A stretch of 64,000 bases of DNA from Schizochytrium sp. CCTCC M209059 (lineage: Eukaryota > Sar > Bigyra > Thraustochytrida > Thraustochytriidae), in contig KN805388.1 in NCBI GenBank assembly GCA_000818945.1, positions 337,420 through 401,419 of the forward strand, read 5' to 3'. The translations under genes and the position numbers were made by a program. This document shows positions 42,373 to 53,467 of the stretch, piece after piece. Positions within the stretch are counted from its first letter, which is position 1. Each line of letters begins with the position of its first letter. The notes below the pieces were generated by a model, which was given only the letters and a program-made list of their open reading frames with translations, searched no databases and was not told the DNA's origin.

Positions 42373-42799
42373 AAGTAGATTTTGGCGCCCGCCATGCCGT
42401 GCAGGGTTTGGCTTGGCTTGGCTTGGCTTGGCTTGGCTTGTCTTGGCTTAACTTTGTTCTGTTTGTTTTACTTTGTAAAGAAAAAAATTCGGAAGAGTAG
42501 TACCTCGAGTTCAAGAACCCTATGCAGGTCGTGCCTGGGTCAGCAAGAACTGCTTTGGAAAGAAAAGGAAATACCTCTAAAGAGTAGTACACTGGGTGCG
42601 AGAAGCCTCTGAAGGGCGCCCCTGGGTTAGCACGACCTGGAATGTACATATTCGGTGAATGGGTGACGAATGAAGAGCATAGTGCCGAGACGAGACCCTT
42701 CGTCTGGGCCTAACAAAGGTTTTACACGCATCATTGCTTGCAAATATCTAGTGGTTTAAGAACTGCGTTTGGGTTTATTTTGTCAAAAGCCTTGGTATA
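42373..42799. other. Convergent intergenic region
   Basis: 427 bp between the TSTD2 (+) and TMEM175-like (-) stops. It contains a GGCTT run (42410-42445) and an imperfect direct repeat of about 80 bp (GAGTAGTACCTCGAG... and GAGTAGTACACTGGG...). No gene. Confidence 0.6.
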
Positions 42800-44308
42800 T
42801 TACGAAGAAGAGAGCGCCCATGTCTCTTTTGCAAGCTTTGCAGTAGCAATGATGAGCGGGAGGATAAGGGCGGCCCAAAGGAAGAGGGCCTCGCTCGCGC
42901 CGAGCGAGAGTGAAATGACGAGCGCGAGACTGAGAACGGGGACGACGGCGAATCGCAAAACTTCCCCCTTGGCAGGCCAGCGAGATGTGCCTGTGGGGCA
43001 GAGCCAGGTGGCCCGAAAGAGCAAGCCAAGCAGACACAACGATGCGAGAAGCAGTATGACGCCTGCAAACGCGCAAGCCGTCTTTGCAGCGGCCTCGTCG
43101 GGCGTGATTTTCTGTTTGGCGTGCCAGGGCTTGATACGATTTTCCGAAATGGGTTCGATGGCAAACTCGGTGACGAGGGAAAAGGCAAAGGGGAGCATGC
43201 CGACAAAAACGCCGAAATGTGCATTGAGCAGCTGGATCCCAGGGTCGGACACGCCCGAGGTGAGCGTCTCGAAACAGGCCGTGTGCTGGGAATGAAAGAC
43301 GTGAAGCACAAAGAATGAGATGAGGTAGCTAATCAGGAGGAGCTTGTCGTGAGCGGTGTCCTCTGTGTCGTCGTAGACGCACTGAAAGATGAGCATTTCC
43401 GGCATGGTGGGCCGGCATCCGTCTTGCCAGTGCAAGATGCAGTCTTCTGGGTCGGTGAGCTCCTTGCAAGCGGGTGTCGGAGTGAGCTCGAGCACCGTGA
43501 GCGTCGCGGCGACGGCGATGATGCCGTCCGTGAATGCCTCGAGGCGGTTCTTAAAGATACCTTCAAGCGAAGTCTGTGCATCTCGTTGTGGTGCGACATG
43601 TGCAACACGTGCCTCGGATGTGACCGTGTCTGCAAGAGGCTCGTAAGCATGGTCTTGGGGTGAGGCGGGCGTGGAGTGCTCGGGCTGCAAGGCCGCGCAG
43701 GCGATGCGACGGCGGAAAAAGTAAACGACGGGCGGGATCGCAAGGTAGGCGAAGAAGGCAAAGCCGGCGTACCACTCGGCGATGATGAGCACGCCCCCAG
43801 TGACGGTGAGGATGGCGCACGCCTCTTCAAAGTGGAGCCAGGACACCTTGCGATGTGTTTCGCGCACATAAAGTGCCAGCGTTTGGAACAGGAGGTGTGT
43901 CGCGGCCACGGCGAAGACGTTGAGGTACAGCGGGTACGAAAAGGACCGCGCCCCGGAGGAGGCTTCGTCCGAGTTCACGGCAGCGGAGGCGGCAAAGGGC
44001 AGCAGGCTTGTGACGAGGAGCTCGAGGTAGTTGGCGTAAACGAGAAAGGTCGCGCGTGGGGTCGTGGAGAGGCTGTGGAACTTGGGTCCTTGCCAGAACC
44101 AGACGAGCGTCACAAACATGAAGGCCCAGTAGTAGACGGCCATCGCCTGCAGCTTGTACGGCGCGAGGAGCACGCTGCGTAGGGAGCGTCCCGTGATGAG
44201 GATCTCGCGTTTCGAGGCCTCTGTCATACGCAGGAGTGGTGCCGCTAGGACCGTCGCCACGATGGACAGCACGGCGTCGCTGTACGCCTGCACTCTCTCG
44301 AAGCCCAT
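42800..44308 (-). CDS. TMEM175: TMEM175-like potassium channel
   Basis: 502 residues from ATG 44308; upstream the frame is open only from a GTG. Two six-helix repeats each start with the TMEM175 selectivity motif: RVQAYSDAVLSIVATVLAAPL at residues 5-25 and RLEAFTDGIIAVAATLTVLEL at residues 255-275 (R-x3-F/Y-S/T-D-G/A). The first helix of each repeat lines the pore in this family. About ten further hydrophobic segments follow. A cytosolic linker (about 220-250) separates the repeats. The channel conducts potassium and protons across lysosomal or endosomal membranes in animals; in this organism the compartment is unknown. The C-terminus lacks an obvious sorting signal. Confidence 0.9.
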   Translation of the reverse strand: MGFERVQAYSDAVLSIVATVLAAPLLRMTEASKREILITGRSLRSVLLAPYKLQAMAVYYWAFMFVTLVWFWQGPKFHSLSTTPRATFLVYANYLELLVTSLLPFAASAAVNSDEASSGARSFSYPLYLNVFAVAATHLLFQTLALYVRETHRKVSWLHFEEACAILTVTGGVLIIAEWYAGFAFFAYLAIPPVVYFFRRRIACAALQPEHSTPASPQDHAYEPLADTVTSEARVAHVAPQRDAQTSLEGIFKNRLEAFTDGIIAVAATLTVLELTPTPACKELTDPEDCILHWQDGCRPTMPEMLIFQCVYDDTEDTAHDKLLLISYLISFFVLHVFHSQHTACFETLTSGVSDPGIQLLNAHFGVFVGMLPFAFSLVTEFAIEPISENRIKPWHAKQKITPDEAAAKTACAFAGVILLLASLCLLGLLFRATWLCPTGTSRWPAKGEVLRFAVVPVLSLALVISLSLGASEALFLWAALILPLIIATAKLAKETWALSSS

Positions 44309-44842
44309 CTTGTTTGGCTTGATTCCTGGCCTTGCTGTGTGCCCACTCACGCTACTTGGCCAGCGTCTGCCGTTGCGAGCCGAGCGCTCGCCGTCGCGAT
44401 CGCAAGCATGCGGCAGCACATCGACTGCGACGATAATCTTTTTCTTCTCGCTCCTGCCTGGAAGGGCGTGAAACCGTTTGATGGGGAAAAAATAAATAGA
44501 AACCGCTCGATTCGTAACGCCCCCGCTGGCTTTACACTACTAGTAGTTTGGCCCGTGTCGTCGCACCGTCGGAATCTGCGTTTTTGCGGTTCGCTCCTCT
44601 TTTTCTCAGTCGCAGGTTGTTTGTATGTTTGTTTGTTTTTGTTTGTTAGGCCTGACCAGCGCGGCATGTCCGCGCGCCCGGCTGATTGCGCCAGCCAGCC
44701 TCGACGTGCTGATGCTGAGCTTTCGTGATGCTGATGCTGACATGCTGATGCTCAAGGCACGACACGTTCCGAGCGCGCGGCAAGGATGGCATGGCAGCAT
44801 CGCGCAGCCCTAATTATTCTGATCAGGCCCGGGCTGTACTAC

Positions 44843-44856
44843 TAGGCCTAGGCCTA
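44843..44856. promoter_or_regulatory. Two overlapping TAGGCCTA palindromes
   Basis: TAGGCCTAGGCCTA contains the octamer twice (44843-44850 and 44849-44856), 535 bp upstream of the TMEM175-like start. A related TTAGGCCT lies at 44647-44654. Confidence 0.4.
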
Positions 44857-44888
44857 CAATGAATAACTGCAAGCAGCTGCAGCAAGGA

Positions 44889-44936
44889 AAGCAAAGCAAA
44901 GCAAAGCAAAGCAAAGCAAAGCAAAGCAAAGCAAAG
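44889..44936. repeat. (GCAAA)n pentanucleotide tract
   Basis: About ten units of GCAAA/AAAGC. Confidence 0.9.
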
Positions 44937-45174
44937 GAATGGTACGCGCGCGGGAGTAGCCTGCTGCTGGTAAGGCTAGGTGTGCTCCAAAACCAGCCGT
45001 GGCTGGCTGGTTGCATGCACTGACTGCTTTCATGACCTGATGCGATGCGATGCGATGCGATGCGATGCTGTCCAGCAAGCGCTCTTGCTGCTGCTGCTAC
45101 TGTTGGTGGTGGTTGCTGTTGCCGGGGCGGTTGGCGCTTCACCACCCGCCCGCCCGTCCCGGGCCACCGAGCCC

Positions 45175-45671
<497 letters not shown>

Positions 45672-46418
45672 ATTCGTGCCGCCGGGGCAGAGAAGAGGCA
45701 GAATATGCAAAAGGAGGAAATGAAGAAGAAGAAGACGATGATGATAATGGTAATGATGATAATAAGGAAGAATACGAAAAAGAAGGCCCACTGGTGCTGC
45801 TGCTGCTGCTCCCATCCTGACTTGAGCCAGCAGGCAACATGCAAGCAACTGCAAGCAACTGCAAGCAAGCTGGTTGGAAAGAAACCATGGCAACCCGTGC
45901 AGAATCTAGCGAGCGGGCACGGAAGCAAGCAAGCAAGCAAGCAAGCAGAAAAGCAAGCAAGCAGTAAAGCAAGCAAGCAGAAAAGCAAGCGAGCGTGGCC
46001 GCCCCACGAAGAGGAGCAACAGCAGCGGTGCGGCACGCCGGGCCATCCTGAGAGAGAAGCCCGCATCTATCCACCGTCAAAGCTTGCTAGGGACGACTGA
46101 CTGACTGCCCGCGGCCGAGCCTTCATTCCTTGGAGCGGGATCATCGCCCGCCGGCCGCGGCCCGCTCTCCGCCTCTGCCCTTTCCTCTCCGGAGCTCCCT
46201 GGGCCGGACGAACGAACGAGCGAGCGACCGAGCGACCGAGCCGACCAACGATTGCAGCGAAGGAGCCTCAATTGGCGCGGCGCGAGGCTCCCTCGCTCCC
46301 CCTGCCTCCCTGCCTCCCTGCCTCCCTGCCTGCAGAGCCGTGCAGTGCAGTGGAGTGCAGTAAAGTGCAGTGACGTGCAGTGGAGTGGAGTGGATGGCTC
46401 GAGTGCCTGCCGCGGTCA

Positions 46419-46487
46419 GGCAGGCAGGCAGGCAGGCAGGCAAGCAAGCAAGCAAGCACCGGCCAAGCCAGCGTAGCGTAGCGCCTC

Positions 46488-46529
<42 letters not shown>

Positions 46530-46544
46530 CCCTGCCTGCCTGCC
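46419..46544. repeat. GGCA, GCAA and CTGC tetranucleotide tracts
   Basis: GGCA/GCAA run (46419-46458) followed, after 30 bp, by a CTGC run (46491-46544). The two are roughly inverted complements (GGCA versus TGCC) and can fold back. Confidence 0.85.
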
Positions 46545-47195
46545 TTTTCGCCTGGCAGTGCCTGCGCTGGCGCCGCTCGTCGACGCGAGGCGGTTGGTGG
46601 CCACGGCGACCAGCACGCAGATAACCGCGATACCTTCATCACTACTGGCCAAGTCCACTCCTGTCGAGAATGGAATGTGCGCAACGCAAAGCGAGGGGGC
46701 CGGCGCTGTCATGAGGAGAAAGCGCGCGGGACACAAGTGCGGCGCGCGCTTGGCCAGCTTTGGCTAGCTGGGCATTCGTTCATATTCGTACGGTCGGATG
46801 CAGATGGATGGAGGGAAGGAGGGAGAGAGGGAAGGAGGGAGGGACGGGAGGCACCTGGAGCTGCAGCTGCTCGCTCTCTACCAGGCAAGGGCACGTGACG
46901 AAGTAGTACTACACGCGCACTTGGAAGCCGTATGGCAAGTCTTGGCTCCGAGTCCAAAGGAGGAGGGGAAGGAAGGAAGGGAGGGAGGAAGGGAAAAGAG
47001 TGGATGGAAGGAAGGGGGGAGAGGAGAGAGTGGGGGCCGGGTAAAGAAAGAAGGAAGGAAAGGAAGGAAGGATAAATCAAGGATAGAGATCGGGGAAAGG
47101 GATAGCGAAAGTGGAAAATGGAAAGTGGAAAGTGAAGTAAAAAAGCAAAAAAAGGCAAAAGAAGGCAGGGCAAGCAACGCAAGCACAGCAAGCAT

Positions 47196-47227
<32 letters not shown>

Positions 47228-47240
47228 AAAGAAAGAAAGA
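47196..47240. repeat. (GAAA)n tract
   Basis: AAGAAAGAAAG-type run of about ten units, upstream of the kinase. Confidence 0.88.
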
Positions 47241-47519
47241 AGGCAAGCAAGCAAGCAAGCACGCAAGCACGCAAAGCAGGCGAACGCGGCCGAGCTGGCC
47301 CCACGCCGCGACTGCGCGTCCGAGGAGCGACCGGCTGGAGGCGCGCTCGGGTGCGTGGTCCGGGCCGAGCCTGTCTGCCTCGCGTCTCTCTCTGTGTCTG
47401 TCTGGCAGGCTGGCTGGCAGGCTTCGGCGCGAGCAGGCGCGGCGCCAGAACCGACCCGAGTTGACTCGCCCCAACTCGACGCGACGCGACTCGGCGCCGC
47501 TCGGCTCGGCTTGTGTGCA

Positions 47520-47532
47520 GGCACGCACGCAA

Positions 47533-47563
<31 letters not shown>

Positions 47564-47625
47564 GAGTGCAAGCAGAGTGCAAGCAGGCAAGCAGGCAAGC
47601 AGGCAAGCAGGCAAGCAGGCAGGCA
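47520..47625. repeat. GCAC and GCAG/GCAA tracts in kinase leader
   Basis: GCAC run (47520-47563) followed by AGCAGGCA units (47580-47625), ending 100 bp before the kinase ATG (47723). Open in frame with the kinase but with no ATG, so treated as 5' leader. Confidence 0.85.
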
Positions 47626-47722
47626 AAGGCGCAAAGGGCCTCGCACGAGAGCGGGCGCGCGAGGGCGAGCGAGCGAGAGGGCGGGCGAGCGAGCGGGCGG
47701 GCGCGCGGGCGAGGCGCCAGCC

Positions 47723-50700
47723 ATGGCGACCGCAGAGGCGCGGCAGCAGGCCGCCGAGGAGGAGGGGGAGGAGATGGGCGCAGAGGACAACGTCGGCGAG
47801 ACGCTGTCCGGGTGGCTGCAGAAGAAGGAAAAGTCCTTCAGCGGCGTGGAGCGGTGGCGGCGATGCTGGTTCGTCCTCAGCGCAGGCGCCGACGGGACGT
47901 GGACACTGAGCCACTACGAACACGGCACGAACATGCGCGAGTTCGTGGGCGCCGAGCGCCTCGCGCAGGGCGACCGCAAGACCGCCTACGTGTCCAACAT
48001 CAAGAAAATCCTCTTTGTCGGCAACAAGGGCATCAAGTTCGAAATCGTCTTCAGCGACGGCACGCCCCCGATGATGCTGCGCGCCGCCACCGAAGACGTC
48101 TGCAAGCGCTGGGTTTTCGCCATCCTCCGCCTCCGAGACGGCGACCAGAAACTCGCCGCGCCCAAGGCGAAGCGGACCAGCAAAATCGGCACGGCCGTCT
48201 CCGGCTTCATGGCCAACCGCCCCGCAGCAGGGACCCTCGACAAGCGCCGCGAGCGCGAGTCCATCAAGATGACCACTACCTTTCTCCACGACTCGGATGT
48301 CTTCATGAGCAAGGCCAAGCGCCTCGCGGAACAAATCGAACGCCACGAGGGGACCACCTTGAAGCGAGGCAACACCACAAAGCGAGGCAACACCACCCGC
48401 GGCCGCACCCGCTTCCGCGAGCACGACACCCAGCCCGCGCCCCCAGTCGGCGGCGACATCGACGAAAAGGACGCCGAGGACCTCACCGACGGCGAGGAGG
48501 TTGACCTCGCCGGCGTGCCCCCGCCACCAGCGGCATCCAAGCCCAAGGCCAAAACCTCGTACACAAGCGTCGACAGCGAAGACGAGGACGAGGACGCCTT
48601 TGCTGACCAAGAAGACCTCCCAGCCCCCCCGGCAGACGTCTTTGAGGAGGAAAACAGCGGCTATGTCGGCGAAGCTCGACGCCAGAGCAACGGCGGCGGT
48701 GGCGGTGGCGGTGGCTTGCTCTGTTTCTGGTCCAAGCCCAAACCGCGCCACACGGCGCGCCTCCCCGACGCCCCTGCGCAACTTGCCTCGCGCCGCGCGT
48801 CGCAAACGCAAGACGAGCAAGGCGCCTTCTCCAGCGACGGCGGCCCCAACGCTTCCTCGCCCAAGCAAAAGCAGCAAAAGCAGCAAAAGCAGGCACGCGC
48901 CCTTGCCCCCGGCGGCGCTGCCACCTCCAAAGCCAAGGGCGACGGCGACCCCTTTGGAACCGACGACTTTAACGGCGACCACGCGCTCTCAACCCCGCGC
49001 TTCAACACGGTGGCCGGCGACGAAACCCTGCCCCGCGCAAAGTACTTTAGCGGCGTCTTCGACAATCCTCGCGAATTCAGGTCCGGCCAGGCCCCTCAGC
49101 GCGAGGTCCAGGAGGCCGGACCCCGCATGGCCGTGCGCCCCCTCATGCGTGGCGGCGGCCTGCCCACGGGCCGCATCGAGGTTAAGACACCTGCCACGGA
49201 GCAACTCATCAAAGACACCATCGAGACCTCAATCTCACTCTCCGGCATGCTCTTTGACGACCTCGACGCCCACTCCATGCACGAACTCGTCTCCCGCATG
49301 TACCGCATTTCTGTCAAGGCCCACGAGGACGTCGTCCAGCAGGGCGAGGTCGGCGACAGCTTCTACGTCATCGAAAAGGGGTCCTACCACGTCTACCGCA
49401 GGCGCGACGAAGACAATGCCCTCCCCGAGCTTGTCGCCGAAAAGGGACCCCGCACCTTTTTTGGTGAGCTCGCTCTCCTCTACGAACAGCCCGCGGCCGT
49501 CACCGTGCGCGCCGTCACGGACGGCGTCCTATGGGCCATCGACCGCCGCACCTTTTTCGAAATTCGCAAGGCCCAGGCCCGCAAGCGCCAGGCCCGCAAG
49601 ATGCAGTGCCTCAACAGCATGGAGGTCCTCAGCGACAACCTCAACGAGGAGGAGCTCCTTGCTCTCGCGGACGCCATGACCGAAAAGGTCTACAAGGCCG
49701 GCGACATCATCCTCGAGCGCGGCGACACCCTCGACAAGGTCCTTATTGTCGGATCCGGTCGCGTTGATATGCTCGTTGGCGAGGAGCTCAAGTCTGTCCT
49801 GCGCCGCGGCGAGTCCTTTGGAGAGTGGGCTCTGCTCGAACGTGCAACCAAGTCGGACGTGCGCCTGGTCGCCTCCGAGGACCGAACCACCACGCTCACG
49901 CTCGATGTCGAAGAGTTCGAGTCCCTCATTGGTCCTCTGCGCGAGGCCATCAAGGCTCGATGGGCCGACAACGTGCAGACCATGTTCCCCGACGCATCCG
50001 GAAGCGGCAGGGGTCTGCGCGGAGGCACGCTCAAGGCCAAGCTTGGCGGGTCTGCGCCCACCACCGACGTCGAGGAGTACGTGCGGACCACCTTGCAGAC
50101 GATCAAGGTCAAGCACCAGCAACGCCAAGCGTCCTTCACTGAATCCTCCAAGCGCAGCTCCCCCGCGAGCCCTGGCGGTGTGCGCCTTCCCAGCGCCACA
50201 TCGGACCAGTCCGAAGAGTTCGATACCGACGAATCCGACCAAGAGGACGACGAGGACTTGGTCGACACCTCGACTACCGCGGGCGACCTTTCCTGGGAGG
50301 ACCTTGAGCTCCCCTGCAACTCGGTCTCCCTCAACGACCTCGAACCTCTCTCTAAACTCGGAAAGGGTAGTTTCGGACGCGTCCACCTCGTACGCCCTGC
50401 TCCCGATCGCGAGGTCCTCATGACAGACCCGAACACAGGCGAGACCCACCCCTTGCCTAACTTTCTCGCGCTCAAGACGCTCCGCCGCTGCTTCATCACC
50501 GACAACGGCTGGGAGGAAATGGTCGAGAACGAGCGGCATGCCATGGCCGAGATATCGCACAAATCGCAGTCCCGCTTTGTCGTCGACCTCTTTGCAGCCT
50601 TTTACGACCGCAAAAACATTTATTTCCTCCTGGAGCTCTGCGACGGCGGCGACATGTACGGCGCAATGCGCCGCTCCCGCCGCGATAGCCCACGACTCGT

Positions 50701-51346
50701 CGAAAAGGATGCAAAGTTCTACATTGCCTCTGTGCTTTGTGGCCTTGAGGCCATTCACGCCTGTCAGATCATCTATCGCGATGCCAAGCCCGAGAACTTT
50801 TTCCTCACCGCCGACGGCTATCTCAAAATCGCAGACTTTGGACTTGCCAAGAAGACAAACATTGCCTACACGGTCTGCGGCACACCAGAGTACATGGCTC
50901 CCGAAATTATTCTCGGCCGCGGTCACGACAGCGCCGTCGATTGGTGGGCTCTTGGCGTCTTTGCCTATGAGCTCATTGCTGGAAACTCGCCATTTCAGGG
51001 GCGCTCGCCCATGGACTGCTACGAGGCGGTCTTGGGTCACCAGGATGCCGACGACATCAAGTTCCCAGACCACGCCCAGTTCAGCAAGGACTGTCGCAAA
51101 TTTATCACAGGGCTGCTCGAGCCCCGCAAGCCCAAGCGCGTCAAGCTCGTGCGTGCTGGCCTTGCTCAGCACCCTTTTCTTGCCAAGTTTCCCATGGCCA
51201 AATTGCAAGACGGGAAACTCAAGGCTCCCTTCAAGCCCAAGGTTCGCGATTTTAGGCGCTTTAATTCGGCCTCGTTCAAAAACAAGTACGACCCGCGCTT
51301 CAAGGATGCTGACGTCGACCGCTCGGGCTGGAAACCCAAGATTTGA
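47723..51346 (+). CDS. PH domain-containing PKG-like AGC kinase with two CNB domains
   Basis: 1207 residues from ATG 47723. About 27-137 is a PH domain (SGWLQKKEKSFSGVERWRRCWFVL to CKRWVFAILRL), suggesting membrane phosphoinositide binding. A long disordered, acid- and Gly-rich linker follows. About 511-614 and 632-735 are two cyclic-nucleotide-binding (CNB) folds. Their phosphate-binding cassettes are FGELALLYEQPAAV (F580) and FGEWALLERATKSD (F699). The usual Arg at position +11 is A591 and K710. About 873-1156 is an AGC kinase: GKGSFGRV, FLALKTL, IIYRDAKPEN (D1020), ADFGLAKK, TVCGTPEYMAPE (PDK1-type T-loop Thr). An insertion of about 20 residues follows the glycine loop. There is no C-terminal FxxF hydrophobic motif. 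CNB-kinase order is that of PKG; the PH domain is extra. Confidence 0.92.
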   Translation: MATAEARQQAAEEEGEEMGAEDNVGETLSGWLQKKEKSFSGVERWRRCWFVLSAGADGTWTLSHYEHGTNMREFVGAERLAQGDRKTAYVSNIKKILFVGNKGIKFEIVFSDGTPPMMLRAATEDVCKRWVFAILRLRDGDQKLAAPKAKRTSKIGTAVSGFMANRPAAGTLDKRRERESIKMTTTFLHDSDVFMSKAKRLAEQIERHEGTTLKRGNTTKRGNTTRGRTRFREHDTQPAPPVGGDIDEKDAEDLTDGEEVDLAGVPPPPAASKPKAKTSYTSVDSEDEDEDAFADQEDLPAPPADVFEEENSGYVGEARRQSNGGGGGGGGLLCFWSKPKPRHTARLPDAPAQLASRRASQTQDEQGAFSSDGGPNASSPKQKQQKQQKQARALAPGGAATSKAKGDGDPFGTDDFNGDHALSTPRFNTVAGDETLPRAKYFSGVFDNPREFRSGQAPQREVQEAGPRMAVRPLMRGGGLPTGRIEVKTPATEQLIKDTIETSISLSGMLFDDLDAHSMHELVSRMYRISVKAHEDVVQQGEVGDSFYVIEKGSYHVYRRRDEDNALPELVAEKGPRTFFGELALLYEQPAAVTVRAVTDGVLWAIDRRTFFEIRKAQARKRQARKMQCLNSMEVLSDNLNEEELLALADAMTEKVYKAGDIILERGDTLDKVLIVGSGRVDMLVGEELKSVLRRGESFGEWALLERATKSDVRLVASEDRTTTLTLDVEEFESLIGPLREAIKARWADNVQTMFPDASGSGRGLRGGTLKAKLGGSAPTTDVEEYVRTTLQTIKVKHQQRQASFTESSKRSSPASPGGVRLPSATSDQSEEFDTDESDQEDDEDLVDTSTTAGDLSWEDLELPCNSVSLNDLEPLSKLGKGSFGRVHLVRPAPDREVLMTDPNTGETHPLPNFLALKTLRRCFITDNGWEEMVENERHAMAEISHKSQSRFVVDLFAAFYDRKNIYFLLELCDGGDMYGAMRRSRRDSPRLVEKDAKFYIASVLCGLEAIHACQIIYRDAKPENFFLTADGYLKIADFGLAKKTNIAYTVCGTPEYMAPEIILGRGHDSAVDWWALGVFAYELIAGNSPFQGRSPMDCYEAVLGHQDADDIKFPDHAQFSKDCRKFITGLLEPRKPKRVKLVRAGLAQHPFLAKFPMAKLQDGKLKAPFKPKVRDFRRFNSASFKNKYDPRFKDADVDRSGWKPKI

Positions 51347-52771
51347 GGACATCCTTCGTTTCTTTTGGCTTCGAGTCGGACAAGATATTATTACAGGTTC
51401 GTTATCTGTGACCGACTCGAGTATGACTCGATGGATCAACGAATGGAGACTGATGGGGGTCCCAAACGTTTCTCTCTCTCTGTTTGTGTGTGTATGTGTG
51501 CTTTGTTTACCCGCTCGGCCTGCGCCTGTTGGTCGACCGATTGAGTCACGGCTCATTCGAAAACTCGTCTCGAGTCACCTACCAAACGGCTTACCCCCCC
51601 CCCCCNNNNNNNNNNNNNNNNNNNNNNNNNNNNNNNNNNNNNNNNNNNNNNNNNNNNNNNNNNNNNNNNNNNNNNNNNNNNNNNNNNNNNNNNNNNNNNN
51701 NNNNNNNNNNNNNNNNNNNNNNNNNNNNNNNNNNNNNNNNNNNNNNNNNNNNACGGCTTACCCCCCCCCCTCGGGAACCCGACCGACTCTCGTCTTATTT
51801 TACTTCTTTCTTTACTCCATCACTATGTGTTTTGTTTGTTCGCTCTGCTTTGTCTTACTTTGAATTTAAAACGAAAAGGTAAGGACAGAAAGGATACCCT
51901 ACATCCCTTTTTCGTCTTCTAGGCTAGAGACCCCGATGCCAAACTCTCCTTGGGCAAACGTGTTCGCGTTGATCTTATCGACCATCCCATGTGCAATCAG
52001 CAGATTAGGACAGCATCAAAGAAATAATTTTTACTAATGTCCGGCACTCACGCGGACACGCACGCGCTAGCTTGTGCTTCTTGCGCGCGAGAAATCGATC
52101 CGAACATTCATGTCGCTGGTATCTATCTGCCAGATATGGATGGATCGACAAGCCGAGTTGTGTCTGGGCTTGACGCTGACAGCAGCATCTCCAACAGTAC
52201 ATACATCACCAGAAGTCTCGGCAATGCGAGAAATGAAGGCTTCCCTATCTTGTGTCTTCAAGGCGGACGGACGGCTGGCTAGCCGCAACGGTTGCAACCT
52301 CATGCCGGTAGTTGTACCCATCACACTAAGCTTAAAACAGACATTGAGCATGTTTGCGTGCCTGCATACCTGCATGAGACCCGTCTCATTGTGTAGAGTG
52401 GATCGTCTAACTATTTCAATGATTGAATCGAGCATTAAAAAATTCTAAAATATGCAATGCAAGATTGGACTGCGCCCACCAAACTAAACATGTATGATCT
52501 ATTTATTCAATTTGGTATTCACGAGTCACAGTGATGCTTGAACAGCGCAAAAGAGACTGCAAGCAGCCGTATGCTACTGAAATAAATGTACTCTTGTGTG
52601 CTTGCTTACAAAGCGGGTTAATTTGGCACAGCATCTTAGATATCTCGTTGCTAAATAAAGAAAATACGCAAATCGTCGACAACAAGTCCTCGCAATCACA
52701 GAGATACCCTTCCTTGTACAGATAGTTAATTAATGAGCTTTCTAAGCGTTCTAACTTTACTTGGCCAAGCG
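51347..52771. other. Intergenic region with gap
   Basis: 1.4 kb past the kinase. It contains the poly-C-flanked gap. The rest (51753-52771) has falling GC content and short open frames (for example 52074-52448 and the antisense 52067-52435) with no recognisable motif. No gene or RNA is called. Confidence 0.5.
51606..51752. other. Assembly gap (147 N) between duplicated poly-C flanks
   Basis: The sequence ACGGCTTACCCCCCCCCC stands on both sides of the N run (51588-51605 and 51753-51771). This suggests two contig ends that overlap but were not merged, or a repeat collapsed at the gap. Inserted size is therefore uncertain and may be zero. Confidence 0.95.
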
Positions 52772-53467
52772 TTATCAACATTTCCGCGCCTCGCTCACCT
52801 ACCAGTACCTAACCGAGCGCGGGAATCACAACATAACGACTTCGTGCTTGTCACGAAGTCTAACCGTTTAAGAACCAAGGGAATCGATTTGCCCGTCCGG
52901 TCTCTCGCAGGAATCAGCACACGCGTTCTAATATCATTAAGCGCAAATCGCAAGATCACAAGAATGAAAGTAACGACAACTGATTCGCACATTGGCAAAC
53001 GTGCAGTGAAAGATTCAAGCGCACGCATTCACCACGAAAGGTTGAGCACGACTCCCTGGTCGAATGTTGAATCGATTAAGCTGCCGGACTTCCGGGTCCT
53101 GACTGCGCACATGAAAGATAGATGTCCAAGCCTCATCATGGCGCAATATAGTCCTGGCCTTTGTCACGTCCTCTATGAGGAAAGAGAGAGAAAATTCCTG
53201 GCCTCATACCAGATAAATCAATCACCTATCTTACTTCCTCCTCACCCGCTTCAGTCGCATCTGAGACCCCGCTCCTTCTGCGCGACTAGACGGCTGCGTG
53301 AGCGCCGGCGGCCCAGCTGCGCACAGGTGACGGGGACGCCCGTCTGCCTGTGCGCGCTGAGTTGGCCGCACGCAGGCAACGGGGACGCCCGCTTGCCCGC
53401 GCGGCCTGAGCCGGCCGTCGGCGCCGGAGAGAAATTCGATTCGAAGAGACATCCATCAGGAATCTCT
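52772..53467 (+). repeat. Left arm of inverted repeat
   Basis: Begins near TTATCAACATTTCCGCGCC. Inner half is GC-rich and contains a short internal duplication of CAGG(T/C)(G/A)ACGGGGACGCCCG (53325-53342 and 53373-53391), missing from the right arm. Confidence 0.85.

Noticed and set aside
46709..48982. Long minus-strand frame of 757 codons
   Set aside because: Mostly antisense to the kinase gene and microsatellites; low-complexity Ala/Leu/Ser product.
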